A DNA stretch of 64,000 nt. Origin: Kudoa neothunni. Its lineage: Eukaryota > Cnidaria. The notes beneath the pieces are model-generated. The model did no database searches, was not told the origin of the DNA, and was given only the letters and a program-made list of their open reading frames with translations. Shown here piece by piece: positions 22,057-35,069 of this stretch (position 1 is its first letter; each line of letters starts with the position of its first letter). The DNA lies in assembly GCA_964304625.1 (NCBI GenBank), contig OZ199840.1, positions 9,734,001-9,798,000 of the forward strand, written 5' to 3'. The translations under genes were made by a program, and so were the position numbers.

Positions 22057-24428
22057 TGTTTTATAGTCACGTATTATACTAACAAACAATTTTTTTGTTA
22101 GATCAGTTGGGTCTTCAATTATTGGTTCTAAATTTTATGTTTTAGTAATCGTTAATGATATATAATTTTTAATATATATTGTAAAATAATAACTCGGGGC
22201 TAGAATGATGGGAGTTTCTTCAGAACGATCAACAGCTGTAACCAAAATTTTATATTCTTTCGAAGCGTCGTAACCTTCACTGAATATAATATTGTTACAA
22301 TATGGTACTTCGGAGCATGATTTGGTATCGTTTGATGTAGTTTCTGACGACTGTTCTACTGTACCAGCTCTTGCAATGGAAACTTTTTCGACATTAATTA
22401 ATGATCCAGCCAATGGTGGTTGAATTGGTTCTGCAGGACATGAATATATTGTATCCCACGATTCTCCATTTTTAACAGTGATTTTATAATGGCATTTTAT
22501 GTCACTAATCGGTGTAGACAATTTTCCTATCATTTTATATCCTTTGTCCAATGTTTCCTTCGTAAGAGTAAGAGTCGAATAAGCTATCGTATTTATAAAA
22601 ATAATAGTTCATTCAATTATACTACTCGTTTTAATACTTGTGAATGTAATAGAACCATATTCTTCATATGCAACCACTTTAATATCGTAGGTAGTATTGA
22701 GTTCGAGGTCAATTAATTTCTTGGACTCCCTACATAAACCTCTACAAGGATTACTATCTACACATGTTGCTTCGAAAAATTTGTTCATTCCTGCTATACT
22801 GACAAAGTAATCACATGTGGGTTCCGTTTTGACTGTTCCAGGATCACCGATAATTGCTTTAACTATGCTAGTTGAATCACCCGCAATAGGTTTTGCAGTA
22901 TTAAAATTTGTGTCAGTTTTTTTATCTGAAATTATTAATTAATTCGAATATTATGATAACTTTAATACTTGTTTGGACAAAAATGTATTCCTTAAAATCT
23001 GCATAGTTTTTTATAGTATTAGTAGTTGTAGTAGTAATAGGTACAACTACTATCATTAGAGGTCGTCCTTCAGGTAATCCTTGAATAATGAGAGTATCAT
23101 TACAATTATTTACACAACCACCCGGATTTGAACATGTTGGAGCTATAAATTCATTATTTTTGGTAGTATCTGCGACATAATATTTGATTGCACACCGATC
23201 AAATCTCGTAGTTACGCCACTTGGCTTAAATAATTCCACATTTAACTTTACTCCAGAATTGGTGACTGATACTAATGCATTATCATTTCCAGTTGGTTCG
23301 ATGATGGCTAAAATATAATTAGACAGTTTATCTAATTATTTATACCAAATTTTTTGTATGTAAATCCTTCGAACGATCCACCCTGTTTTTCCGATAAACT
23401 ATGGTGTCTTCTTCGTACCAATATTTCTACAATTGGCTTTGTTGGAGTAATAGTGAGTTCTACGTCGTTACAGGGGGCGTAGCATTGTTTTTCAGAACTG
23501 CCGCAATTTGATGAAAAACCGGTTTTAGACTTTGCTGCATCCAATGCATCTCTGATACTAAAGTGGCATATTTCATTAGGAATTGGATTCGTAAATTTTA
23601 GTTGATATTTGGTTTTATCCTGAGCAGATTTGTATTTAACATAGAATTGTGGCTTGTAAACGTCTATATTTTCTTTCATATAATAATTTGGCATGTGGTA
23701 ATAGAAAATAGGATAATCGGAGCATCTCACTTCAAAATACGGGATTTTTATTCCATATTCAACAGTATTAATATTAATAGTGTCATTAGCTTTACCACAG
23801 TCTGCTGCTTTAGGCACATCTTTGTATTTTATTCCTTTGTAATAAATGGGACAAGCGACAGGTTTGCATGTGATGGCTTCCAACTTTAAATATTTCCGAT
23901 TTGTGGATGGTTTTATGTTCGGATCAATTAATAATGCTAAATATTTATTAATTATTTAACTAAGCTTTAAACTTACGAATTCTAAATCCAAAAACTTTTC
24001 CTCCCTTTGGGAGACACGATCCTTCAACATCACCACCGGACGAACCATCTTTAATATAAATGTATTTTGATCTAGGTGATAGTTGTGTATATGTAAGCTT
24101 ATTGTCGGTGCCAGCGCAATTCCGTACACATTTATCCTGAACATCACTAACTTTACTTGGACATGTTTCAATTTCGACAAAGTTATTTCCTTCAGCATTT
24201 TCTTTCATTATGCGGCACTTATTTTGGCCTATGTATTGTGTTCCTTTCAGTTCGATATGAATCTTATTGGTGTTAGTATCGGAATGATCTAGCTGATAAA
24301 AAACTTCTCTTTCAACAGTAGCGTCATCGGAGTAACAAGTAATTAAAACTAAATGAAATTCACCAGAATCAAACAGATATTTGTATACGTGAAAATATGA
24401 TGACCAACGAAAAAGGTTCCATTTTCAT
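22057..24428 (-). CDS. array gene B: secreted/type I membrane protein, 3' end lost in gap
   Basis: Exons found: 24389-24428, 23977-24348, 23346-23936, 22969-23307, 22626-22925, 22194-22583 and the first 71 bases of exon 7 (22057-22127). Every junction uses the same splice positions and phases as in the complete copies, and no stop or shift occurs. The signal peptide and modules 1-5 are therefore present. The rest of exon 7, the microexons and the membrane exon are missing at the 200-N gap, beyond which lies pogo transposase instead. Exons 3, 4 and 6 are closest to gene D (for example the exon 3 stretch KYKSAQDKTKYQLKF and the exon 6 start DKGYKMIGKLSTPISD). Confidence 0.8.
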
Positions 24429-25989
24429 TATAATCATCAATTAACCTAAAAATATAAATCTGTTATTCTAAATATATTCAGTTATTAAGCTTCTTATTTT
24501 AATACGAACTAAAAAATGAATGCATATAATTATAAATAAATTGTTTTATAAATATAGTCGGAGCTAAATCATCAAGATAGAGTTTTTAATAAAATATAAT
24601 AAAAATAATTAGAGTTAATATGTCGTTGGGGTTTATTTTATTATTTTATATCTATTTCCGATAAAGATCAATGTATTCTTTGATTATTGTTAGGCATATT
24701 TATTTGTAGAGTACGAAAGTTACTTTTATTTCATTTTCACCGAACTTATCTTTTATAAGGAAATATAAAAGCTTTATATTAAAAAATAAGACATCTTATT
24801 AAATTAGTAAAAAGATCAATTTCTTGATGAAATTCTAGTTTTATGAAAGCTTCTAATCCTTTGTCATTTATAATAAAAACTGTCGTACATTTTTTATTAT
24901 TGGAAGTATTTACATCTGCAAGAAATTTCTATTCGTCACATATCGTTCAATATGTAAATGATATTTTTATTATTTAAATAAATCTTTCAAATTATTTATT
25001 TATAACTCATCTTTATGTTAATTAAGGAAATAATGTCTAGTCTTTATGTAAATCGATCTGCAAGCTGAATTTTGTAACTTACAGAGAATAGTATTATCAC
25101 TCATTAATTTTGTTTTGTACTATTATTGATATTATTCGTTTATCTATCAATAGTTTTCACTTCTATTATTATTAATGCTTCATATTTAAAGATAATGAAG
25201 CAACCTTATCACATTTGTCTTAATTAATTATAACTGTTGTATAGACAAGAATAATTTCTGTTGTAACTTTTATAGTCATAATGTTATATAATAAGAATAA
25301 TCCAATTAATATATCTTTCATTATCTAAAATAAAAATTATCTACAACCCCCCAAACACACAAAATATACTTCTTGAGTCTATTTAAATAATCGATTTAAT
25401 TCAAACAAATGAGGAATTTTGGTAATGGGGGAGTGTGCAGCTCCCATTTTTCACCCCCTTGCGCATGTCTGACAATCCCGATTTTATTTTAAATCAATTA
25501 TTCACTATTTTAAACTTTTGGCCGAACAACAATTCGCTTCATAATTCACTTCTAAAAATTTTGCCAAAATTCACGTTCGGCTTCAATCGGTGCGTGTGCA
25601 TGTGAATGCGCAAGGTAGTTTTGTTCTATTTTCAATATGAATTTATCATATTACTCATGATTAAGCGTGTTTTGTCTTGCTTAAATTTAATATGAATAGT
25701 CGGAACGTCGCGGAATGTAAAAATAGCTGTTTATAGCTGCACGAAATAACTAAAATGTATTAATTTCGTCTGCCAAATTGTTCTAGCTCTCTGCTTGTGC
25801 AAAATCGTTTATCATGAAATTTATTAGTTTATATATTATTTTTAATATTCCAAACCAATTTTAAAATAAGCTAATCCACAAATATATCACATGTATTATT
25901 AATATTCTTTCAAAAGCATAATAACTAAGAATTAATTCACATAAACTTTTAATATTATATATGAAATCCATAAATTTGCAGTTTTATAC

Positions 25990-26154
25990 TGTTAGGGAAA
26001 GGAATCATCGTTCAAATATAACAATAATAATATAGAGGCTAATATAAGGGTATTTATATAGTTAGCGCCAACTGTATATTAATACACAGGTACCGACCAA
26101 GATAACGTGTGTCATTGTAACTTTGACGCCGAAGACTAACTGTTAGCCCCAACA
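25990..26154. mobile_element. solo LTR (165 bp) with 5-bp target duplication
   Basis: The element begins TGTTAGGG and ends CCCCAACA, the TG...CA ends of an LTR, and is flanked by perfect TATAC duplications (25985-25989 and 26155-26159). A second copy with its own different duplication lies at 39972-40134. No internal retroelement region is present, so it is a recombined solo LTR or a very small non-coding element. Confidence 0.85.
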
Positions 26155-26689
26155 TATACATTTTTATAAATTTTGGATAGAGTCGTTGTGAATTTATAAA
26201 ATGATTTCATTGGAACTCTCTACAAGTTTTTATTCGATATAGTTTTTCACCAAGATATTTTTCGTAAATAAGTCGTATAAGTTAAAAAAGCATGTTTTTA
26301 TTTTTATCATTTTAATTCTATATAAAAATAAAATTTTGTGATTTCATTTATAGTTTTTAGTTTCCTACATTAGAAACATAACTCACGATAAATTAAAAAT
26401 TGTAATTCATGTATTATTACGTTCTTGTGAGGTTAAAAAGCTAACACTACAATAATCAATGATTCTGTTTAAAAATAATTCAAGAATATAGAGGAGATTA
26501 TAAAACTCTATTTAAATATTATATTTATTTTCTATTTAGCATTGCGCATAGAATAAGAAGCAAATTTAAAAGAACCAAAAAATGGAATTATTATTCAATT
26601 AATTCTAAGAGATAGGGTAGAGTGTATTTATCGAATTTAAAATAAAATCGAAAAATTCCCATTTATTGCTAAACTTCGATCACATCCAT

Positions 26690-27365
26690 TCTTCGTGAAG
26701 ATATGAATCAAGGTACGCTCTGGGGACACCACTCACCCGTCGTAATAATTTGGTCTTAAGATGGTGCCACACAACTTCCACTGTATATTTGTGGTAACCT
26801 TCTCTTGTAACATATTCCTTGGAATGGTTAATATTTTATGGGTAAATCCATACATTCCAAGGGTTTGATATGCTTCGCATTCATCAGTAAATATCGTGGA
26901 ACCAGGCTCAACTTCTTGATGTATTAATGATATCAATGCACTCTCATCCCTTCTTTGAACAACAAAAAATCTGGATTCTAATAGATTTCTTTTGCTTTCA
27001 TTGTCGACGGAGCATTCGCATATCCCGACCACCCAAGGCCCTTCGATACAATTACCATAACGCTCAACAGTGTAGGAATTTTCACAGCTTTCGATTTCGT
27101 CATTTTTCGATTCAGATAGAATATAGGTTTCATTAGGGGCGTTTCTCAACCAACCTTATGCCAAATATCGTCTACGATTATTTTTTCGCTTCCCCCTTAG
27201 GAGACATTTGTCAATATCGATAACTTTTTTAGGGCCACCAAATTTTGAACGCAAATAAAACGATTCAGTTGAAATCATCCCAAATTTGAAAAACCAACAT
27301 GTAACCGTTTTTCCAGATAATTGTGCCAAGCTAACTGTTCTGCTCGCTGTTCTTCGAAACTCCAT
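26690..27365 (-). pseudogene. Merlin/ISXO2-like transposase, frameshifted
   Basis: The minus-strand frame opens with an N-terminal region (27365 down), then GGPKKVIDIDKCLLRGKRK, where the usual EIDES motif reads DIDKC. After a stop near 27158 and an apparent insertion it resumes with GNCIEGPWVVGICE, RFFVVQRRDESALI and PGSTIFTDECEAYQTLG with the second catalytic Asp. A frame change near 26805 leads to YHKYTVEVVWHHLKTKLLRR with the catalytic Glu, and finally YLDSYLHEEWM before a stop. All three acidic positions can still be traced, but the frame is broken at least twice. Confidence 0.75.
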
Positions 27366-28386
27366 ACATATATTATCTCAAATATTTCCTGAATTGTTAA
27401 ATTTTAACAATTATTCCCAAATGCGTTAGTCATTGAAAAGAACGTTGATGTCTGAGGAGAACAATGAGTTCTGCATTTTGTACTGTAGGAAAATAAAATA
27501 TTTTTTACTAACAACATTACTTGGAACATACATATGAAAATCTTTCAGCTAACTTATTGTATCGTTCACTCAAAGCATTAATACTTAATTTTCGTTTAAT
27601 AACTTTCAGTTTAAAACTATTGCATCTTCCGCAATTCCTGCATCTTGTAGGAATTCAGATAAGATTTTTGTCAATTAACAAATTTGTTAGTTTCTCGATG
27701 CTGAGTAAAATGTTGTAACATCGGCGTTGGCTACTGATAAACACCATAACGAAGATTTGGTAAATGTCGTGTTAACTACAATGAAAACTACTCTGAAAAT
27801 GTAAAAATGTGTTATTTATGTTTGGTACAAATAAAAAATACATTAATTATTAGGGGTCCATAAAATAAATTATATATACATTCGAATGAATTTTAGGCAA
27901 AACCGAAAATTTAAGAGAGAAATCTATAAAAAGTTTCTTCTTAGCGTGTTCTCAAGAAATTGGCATAATCGATCTGATGCGGTTAACGCGGTAATGTTTT
28001 CCATTAAGGTCGACAGAAAGATTAAAATTTGTTGAAATAATAGTGGTAAAACATATTGGAAATTTAAAGCAAGGCAAAAACATGCTTAATCATGAGTAAT
28101 ATGTTAAATTCATATTGAAAATAGAACCAAACTACCTTGCGAATTCACATGCACACGCACCGATTGAAGCCGAACGTGAATTTTAGCAAAATTTTTAGAA
28201 GTGAATTATGAAGCGAATTGTTGTTCGGCCAAAAGTTTAAAATAGTGAATAATTGATTTAAAATAAAATCGGGATTGCCAGACATGCGCAAGGGGGTGAA
28301 AAATGGGAGCTGCGCATTCCTCCATTATCCATTATAATTTTTGTATCGTTTAATAATATTTTTTTGATTATGTTTATGCAAAAAAA

Positions 28387-28452
28387 ACTTGGGGTCCAAA
28401 AGACCCCAAGTTTGTTGGAGGGTAGTCATTTTTACATAACTTAGAGGGTTAA
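28387..28452 (-). repeat. GGGGTC/GACCCC hairpin beside TTAA (piggyBac-like end)
   Basis: A perfect 10-bp stem (ACTTGGGGTC / GACCCCAAGT) with a 5-base loop lies at 28387-28411. TTAA follows at 28449-28452. Read on the minus strand this gives TTAACCCTCTAAG, then the hairpin, the same layout as the piggyBac end at 8850-8888 (TTAACCCTTTAAG, then a palindrome). Probably a relic end of a related non-autonomous element. Confidence 0.45.
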
Positions 28453-28634
28453 AGACGGGTTATAACTTATAACCCAAACTTTCAACTGAAATTAAATAAT
28501 TATACTTCAAATTAATTTTAATAGAAATATTGGATGAAATAAATAATTATAAAATATTCATTTAAATTAGTTATGAATCATGATAAATAATATTATTCAT
28601 TATCTACTACAAAAAAGAATATTTGTATCATTCT

Positions 28635-31513
28635 TTATTTCTTTCTGTAGGCCATAAAACCTCCTATTCCTCCGATAAGTATAATTGCAGCAACAACCGA
28701 CACTATAATACTAAACGAAAAAATTAAAAAAACGACTACTCACATCACATACATTGTTATATTGCCTGACCTATAAAATAATAATTACATACAAAAATAA
28801 TTATAAATAAATTTACGTTGATTTGCTAGCAGTTGCACCTAAAATTAGAGTTATACAATATTTCTAAGTATTTAAGAATTGGATCACCTTTGTCAATTTC
28901 AGCTGTACCAAATATTGTTCCATCCATGCTGTAGAATACGGTCAGATGATAGTCGTTTAGATCCTCCACATTTTCAATCGTAAAATTCTTACAGCTTGGA
29001 AGGGTCGTACAATCATCTCCTCCGTTACTCATACATTTTTTGACGGTTGGTCTAGCCACGTCGTTTGAATTAATTAACATCCACATACATTTGGACTCTC
29101 CATCTATTCCAACTGGAAGTATGGTCGTTATCTGTAATGTTTTATCGTCACGTACTATACTAACAAACATTTTTTTTGTTAGATCAGTTGGATCTTCAAC
29201 TAATGGTTCTAAATTTTATGTTTTAATAATCGTTAATGATGTATAATTTTTAATATATATTGTAAAATAATAACTCGGGGCTAGAATGAAATGAGTTTCT
29301 TCAGAACGATCAACAGCTGTAACAAAAATTTTATATTCTTTCGAAGCGTCGTAACCTTCACTGAATATAATATTGTTACAATATGGTACTTCGGAGCATG
29401 ATTTGGTATCGTTTGATGTAGTTTCTGACGACTGTTCTACTGTACCAGCTCTTGCAATGGAAACTTTTTCGACATTAATTAATGATCCAGCCAATGGTGG
29501 TTGAATTGGTTCTGCAGGACATGAATATATTGTATCCCACGATTCTCCATTTTTAACAGTGATTTTATAATGGCATTTTGCGTCATTAAACGGTGTGGAC
29601 AATTTTCCTATCACTTTAAATCCTCTGTCCAATGCTTCCTTCGTAAAAGTAAGAGTCGAATATGCTATCATACTTTTAGTAATAATAGTACATTTAAGTA
29701 TAATACTCGTTTTAATGTTTGTGAATGTGGTAGAACCATATTCTTTATAAGCAACTACTTTAATATCGTAGGCAGTATTGAGTTCGAGGTCAATTAATTT
29801 CTTGGACTCCCTACATAAACCTCTACAAGGATTACTATCTACACATGTTGCTTCGAAAAATTTGTTCATTCCTGCTATACTGACAAAGTAATCACATGTG
29901 GGTTCCGTTTTGACTGTTCCAGGATCACCGACAATTGCTTTAACTATGCTAGTTGAATCACCCGCAATAGGTTTTGCAGCATTAAAATTTGTGTCAGTTT
30001 TTTTATCTGAAATTATTAATTAATTAATTCGAATGTTATGATAACTTTAATACTTGTTTGGACAAAAATGTATTCCTTAAAATCTGCATAGTTTTTTATA
30101 GTAGTAGTATTAGATGTAACTACTATCATTATTGGTCGTCCTTCAGGTAATCCTTGAATAGTGCGAGCATCATTACAATTATATTTGCACTCATCCTTTT
30201 TTAAACATGGGTCTATAAATTCATTATTTTTGGTAGTATCTGCAACATAATATTTGATTGCACACCGATCAAATCTCGTAGTTTCGCCAGATGGCGCCAA
30301 TAATTTCACATTTAAAATGACTCCAGTATCTGTGACTGATACTAGAGCATTTTCGTTTTCAGCTGGTTCAATGATGGCTAAAATATAATTAGATAGTTTA
30401 TCTAATTATTTATACCAAATTTTTTGTATGTAAATCCTTCGAACGACCCATTCTCTTTTGCCGATAAACTATGGTGTCTTCTTCGTACCAATATTTCTAC
30501 AATTGGCTTTGTTGGAGTAATAGTGAGTTCTACGTCGTTACAGGGGGCGTAGCATTGTTTTTCAGAACTGCCGCAATTTGATGAATAACCAGGGGGGTTT
30601 GAGGAGCTTACTACATTCGATGCATCTTTGATACTAAAGAGGCATATTTCATTAGGAATTGGATTCGTAAATTTAAGTTGTAATTTAGTATTCGAATCGA
30701 CAGATTTGTAGCTAACGTAGAATTGTGGCTTGTAAACGTCTATATTTTCTTTCATATAATAGTTTGGCATATGGTAATAGAAAATAGGATAGTCGGAGCA
30801 TCTCACTTCAAAATACGGGATTTTAATTCCATATTCAACAGTATTAATATTAATAGTGTCATTAGCTTTACCACAGTCTGCTGCTTTAGGCACATCTTTG
30901 TATTTTATTCCTTTGTAATAAATGGGACAAGCGACAGGTTTGCATGTGATGGCTTCCAATTTTAAATATTTCCGTTGTGTGGATGGTTTTATGTTTGGAT
31001 CCACCAACAAAGCTAAATACTCCTTAATTTTGATAAATAATGTTTAACATACGAATTGCAAGCCCAAAAACTTTTCCTCCCTTTGGGAGACTCGACACTT
31101 TAACATTTCCAGCAGATGAATCATCTTTTATATAAATGTATTTTGATCTTGGGGATAGTTTACTGTATTCCAGCTTATTGTTGGCACCAGCACAAGTCCT
31201 CACGCACATATTTGTAATGCTAGCCTCATTGCCTTCGCATGTAATGATTTCGCTAAAATCATTTCCTGTAGCGTTTTCTTGCATCATGCGACATTTTTTC
31301 GTTGTCGAATATTGTGTTCCTTTCAGTTCAATATGAACTTTACTAGTGTTACTTTCGGAATTATCTATTTGATAGAAAACTTCTCTTTCAGCAGAAATGG
31401 AACTGGTATCATCGGAATAACTAGTATATATAACTAAATGAAATTTACTCAAATCGAACGATGAATTGTTTACGCGATAAAATTATGACCAATATTAAGG
31501 GGCCTATTTTCAT
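28635..31513 (-). CDS. array gene C: secreted/type I membrane protein, intact
   Basis: Ten exons: 31474-31513, 31053-31433, 30416-31012, 30054-30377, 29707-30006, 29275-29664, 28888-29208, 28817-28838, 28753-28770, 28635-28710. Joined length is 2469 bases, about 822 residues, open throughout. The start is ATGAAAATAGG, aligned to the other copies; an ATG one codon upstream is also available. The signal peptide core is PLILVIILSLI. Modules follow the pattern C-x(16-22)-C-x(n)-C-x(3 or 5)-C and each ends in an FN3-like strand such as LELNTAYDIKVVAY or EGYDASKEYKIFVTA. The membrane helix is IIIVSVVAAIILIGGIGGFM and the tail AYRKK. Intron 5 (29665-29706, 42 bases) is in frame and has no stop, so its retention would still be translatable. 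Closest relative is gene A (exons 3 and 4, and the 5' flank). Confidence 0.88.
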
Positions 31514-31516
31514 CAT

Positions 31517-33964
31517 AATTGCAAATTGGCCTGAAAATATTAATCTGTTATTCTGTATATATTCAATTATTAAGCTTCTTACTTAAATATAAATTAAAAA
31601 ATGAATGCATTCGGATATTATTAACTATTTGTCTATAGTATATATTGTCGGAAAAAATAATAATCAATGTAAAGATTGTCAGTAAAGTAATATAATAGCA
31701 GTTCCTAACGAAAATTATGAAACTAATTGGATTAAATATGGCATTGGGATTTATTATTAATGTTATATTTATTTAAGATAAAGGTTAAAATATTCTATTA
31801 TTATTTCTTGAGAAGTTTATTTTTATAATGTATAATTATTATATATTCAATTAAATATTACTTATATTATTGTTTTTCCCAATTTATCTTTTATAACGAA
31901 ATAGAAAAGCTTTATATTAAAAAATAAAGCATCTTATCAAATTAGTAAAAAACATCAATTTCTATTCGTCAAACATCGTTCAATATGTAAACGATATCTT
32001 TATTATTTAAATAAAACTTTCAAATTATTTATGTTTAACTCATCTTTATGTTAATTAAGGAAATAATGCCTAGTCTTTATGTAAGTCGATCTGCAAGCTG
32101 AATTTTGTAACGTATAGAGAATAGTATTATCACTCATTAGTTTTGTTTTATACTATTGTTGATATTATTCGTTTACTTATAAATATTTTTCACATCTATC
32201 ATTAATAAAGCTTCATATTTAAAGAAAATGAAGCAACCTTGTGGCATTTGTCTTAATTAATTATAACTGTTGTATAGAGAAGAATAATTTCTATTGTAAC
32301 ATAAAAATTATCTACTACCCCCCCAAACACACAAAATATACTTCTTGGGTCTATTTAAATAATCGATTTAATTCAAACAAATGAGGAATTATAGCTTAAA
32401 TGATATCTATGGATTTTTACAAGTTGATATAATATATTGATTTTCCGTAAGGAAAGCTCTGTTCTAATCTTATTCTGGAAAAATCAGGTCATTTACGACT
32501 ATAACATCGGCTTTATCTAAAAAATACATATTAAATTTTTTTCTTTATTTAATTTAATATTAATTTGTTTTTCTTGAAATTAATCTCAAATTAAAATAAC
32601 AATAAAATTATATTTTTCGTTTTATGTTAAAAAAACACTTAATAATTTTGAAACAGAATTTCTGAAAATTTGAAATACAAAAATTACAAATTAAATATAA
32701 TTAATTTATATTTAATGATTTTCAAATCGGCATCTATTAAAATATTTCCAAATTATACGTATGCAATACAAACATCTCAAACCCACAAGAACAATTCAAA
32801 TGACTGTTTCCACATAAACCTCACATTAATACTTTTTCGGAATGTTATGTTAGTCAGCTTTAGATTATCTTAGACAGAAATAGAATTATTCGAATATTTG
32901 AAATATATTAATGTTGATTTAAAACAAATATTCTTTATAAATTCCCATTTTTCCCCAAAAAATATTTTTTAAAGTTTTTAAAAAATTCTTTGATATTAAT
33001 GAACGTTGTAACGAGAAGATTCAAAACTGAAATAAATTCTTAAAATTATAATTTAAAGGGATTCAATTAATTTTTGGGCATATATCTAAGATGTTAAATA
33101 CATAATTTACGTTTTTAATTATCTATTGTAAATATACAAGTTATAGATTGTCAATTTCGTTCCAAACGTGACAATAGTATAGAAGAGCAATATCATCCAG
33201 TCAATCAACAGTTTGAATCAATTGACGTATTATAATTTAGTTTGTTTTGTTAGTTGCGATTTCTCAGGTACCGGATAATCCGATCGTGATCTGGCTATAT
33301 CTCAGGTAAAGAATATCTCTAAATTATTTCATCTATTTTATTCATATTTAAATTAAAAAATAATATTTAATTACCTCAGTTTTTGTAAATTTTAGAAAAA
33401 TTGGTAGAATAAATTAACAATAATTGAACCATCATTAATTAAACGATAATATATTTTAATTATCGTATATTTTTTAATATTCCGATAAATAACCAATTTA
33501 TAAATTATGAAAATCTAGATAATTAAAAAAATATCCTTTTTTTACTCATATCATTTCGTATTTTAACAAGAAATATAATATATGAAGACTCAAACTAGAG
33601 AAGGAGGTATCGTAAAATATAACAGTTATCATATGCAGAAACTGAATTTCATATATGATTCCAGTTTTTAGAGTTTATTTATATAATAAATTCTTTTTAT
33701 GCCTTAATGTTTGTCAAATAACTTTCTCATTGCTTTCCAATTGACTTTAATTTCTTCAATAGAATTGTGAGGTTTAATATATTCAACAAAAATAATATGT
33801 TAATTCTAACTTTACATATATGTTATTCTATGATATTTTTAGATTTATCACTAATATTCAATTTTTTCCTATGAGATTCAAAATCATTTTATGTGTCAAT
33901 GTTTGTCATTTTTATTGGTGAAATGAATATTAAATGAATAGAAGACTTGTAATTATCATCATCA
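31517..33964. repeat. duplicated 5' flank of gene C (same as 18034-20546)
   Basis: Matches the upstream flank of gene A, nearly identical from about 31980 on. Some segments close to the gene (31640-31970) are shortened and diverged relative to A. No gene is seen. Similarity ends sharply at about 33964. Confidence 0.75.
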
Positions 33965-35069
33965 TTATTTAATGCATTCATGGTTTTAAGAAATGAAGGA
34001 AAGCAAATAGAAATCAACGTATATGTGAGGTATTACAACGGAATACAACTATACTACAGGCATCGCATAAGGGGATATAGAATCTGAAAGTGAATTCTCA
34101 CTTGAATTCTTTTATAAGCCTTTTCGGTTGAATCATACCTATAGCAATGTGGTAGATTAAATTTTTAACGTGCGATCTGATAAACGCTTACCAAAGAAAT
34201 TTTGTCACGCGCAAAGTCCTGAAAAATGCAGACGAAAAAATTCAAAATACTTCCATAAGCGTATTCAAAGATATAGCAACACAATACAAAGTCACGTTTA
34301 AAATTAACGCGTTCTTCTAATCAGGATTTGAGGTTACTTTAAGAATTGGGGTCAAATTGACCATGGAATTGGATCGTAATAGCAATAAGACGATAGCAAA
34401 CGGACATTTTACAAAATGTATTTCTTGGAAAATTTGCATATGCAAGCTTAGCATTGATCAGCAACACGATTTCAGAACAGGTACGTATTTTTCTAACATC
34501 CAAGTATGTTAAACAGGAAAAATAGCTATACCTACCATTTTATATTTGTTTTAGAAATCCACCCAACTTCTGATCCTATTACAATGCTAGATACTGACAG
34601 CATTCTTAAGAAGAAAATAGAGGTTGATATAACACCCCAAGTCACGATTAATGGTCTCCATAAAATTGGATCAGCAGCATGAAGTATTAGATATTTTTTT
34701 GTGATATTAACACAGCACACTTCGAACAGTAAACGAAGCATATAAATCGCATGACCTACTGTTACATCCAAAAATAAATGTCGGGGATGGAGTTTGTTAT
34801 TAATTTCACACTCCAAAAAATGGCAAACAAAAGTGTTTCATGTAAAGTTTCTACTCTTATCGCTTAATGATAATAGAATAACTTTTGAACATACTGCAAA
34901 GAATTGGAATAATGTTCCACATAATATTGTAGATATATTCCCAAAAATAGAAACAGAGACATTGTTTCATATAAATAAATTTGAATGAAATTTATATAAA
35001 TATTGAATTTAAATAGGCGAGTAAGATCCATAAAGATAAGAAAATGATAGCATAATCAATTACTGTAAT
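33965..35069. other. intergenic; possible small exon remnants at 34200-34700
   Basis: On the plus strand, NGHF/LGKFAYASLALISNTISEQ-like reading up to a GT at about 34482, then an AG at 34551 followed by an open stretch (HPTSDPITMLDTDSILKK) to a stop near 34680, could be two exons of an unrecognised gene. An upstream open frame (FVTRKVLKNADEKI) may belong to it. No family is recognised and no start is seen, so this is only a hint. The left (3') end of the Helitron should also fall in this stretch, but I could not find its hairpin. Confidence 0.2.

Larger units (their letters stand above)
25421..28330 (-). mobile_element. Merlin element with ~270-bp terminal inverted repeats
   Basis: Long inverted repeats bound the element: left 25421-25689, right 28061-28330. 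They share GCAGCTCCCATTTTTCACCC, then TTGCGCATGTCTG and GCCGAACAACAATTCGCTTC with few differences. The outermost bases are GGTAATGGGGGAG at the left and GGATAATGGAGGAAT at the right. An ISXO2-like transposase is between them on the minus strand. A solo LTR with its own target duplication is nested inside at 25990-26154. I could not identify a clean 8-9 bp target duplication. The insertion truncates the duplicated flank of gene B. Confidence 0.8.

Noticed and set aside
21769-22089. Open frames running through the N gap
   Set aside because: They are artefacts of unknown bases; nothing can be said about coding there.
23602-23889. Plus-strand open frames opposite exon 3 of the array genes (also near 17242, 30723, 44514, 50652, 62232)
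   Set aside because: They recur only because the exon they mirror is duplicated. They have no domain, and splice signals and cysteine patterns support the minus strand.
28635-28650. ER-retrieval dilysine signal in the array proteins
   Set aside because: The tail ends YRKK or YKKK, so lysines do not occupy the required -3 and -4 positions together, and E and F differ.
34532-34816. 94-codon minus-strand open frame left of the Helitron
   Set aside because: It does not resemble a Helitron C-terminus and is opposite the possible plus-strand exons.
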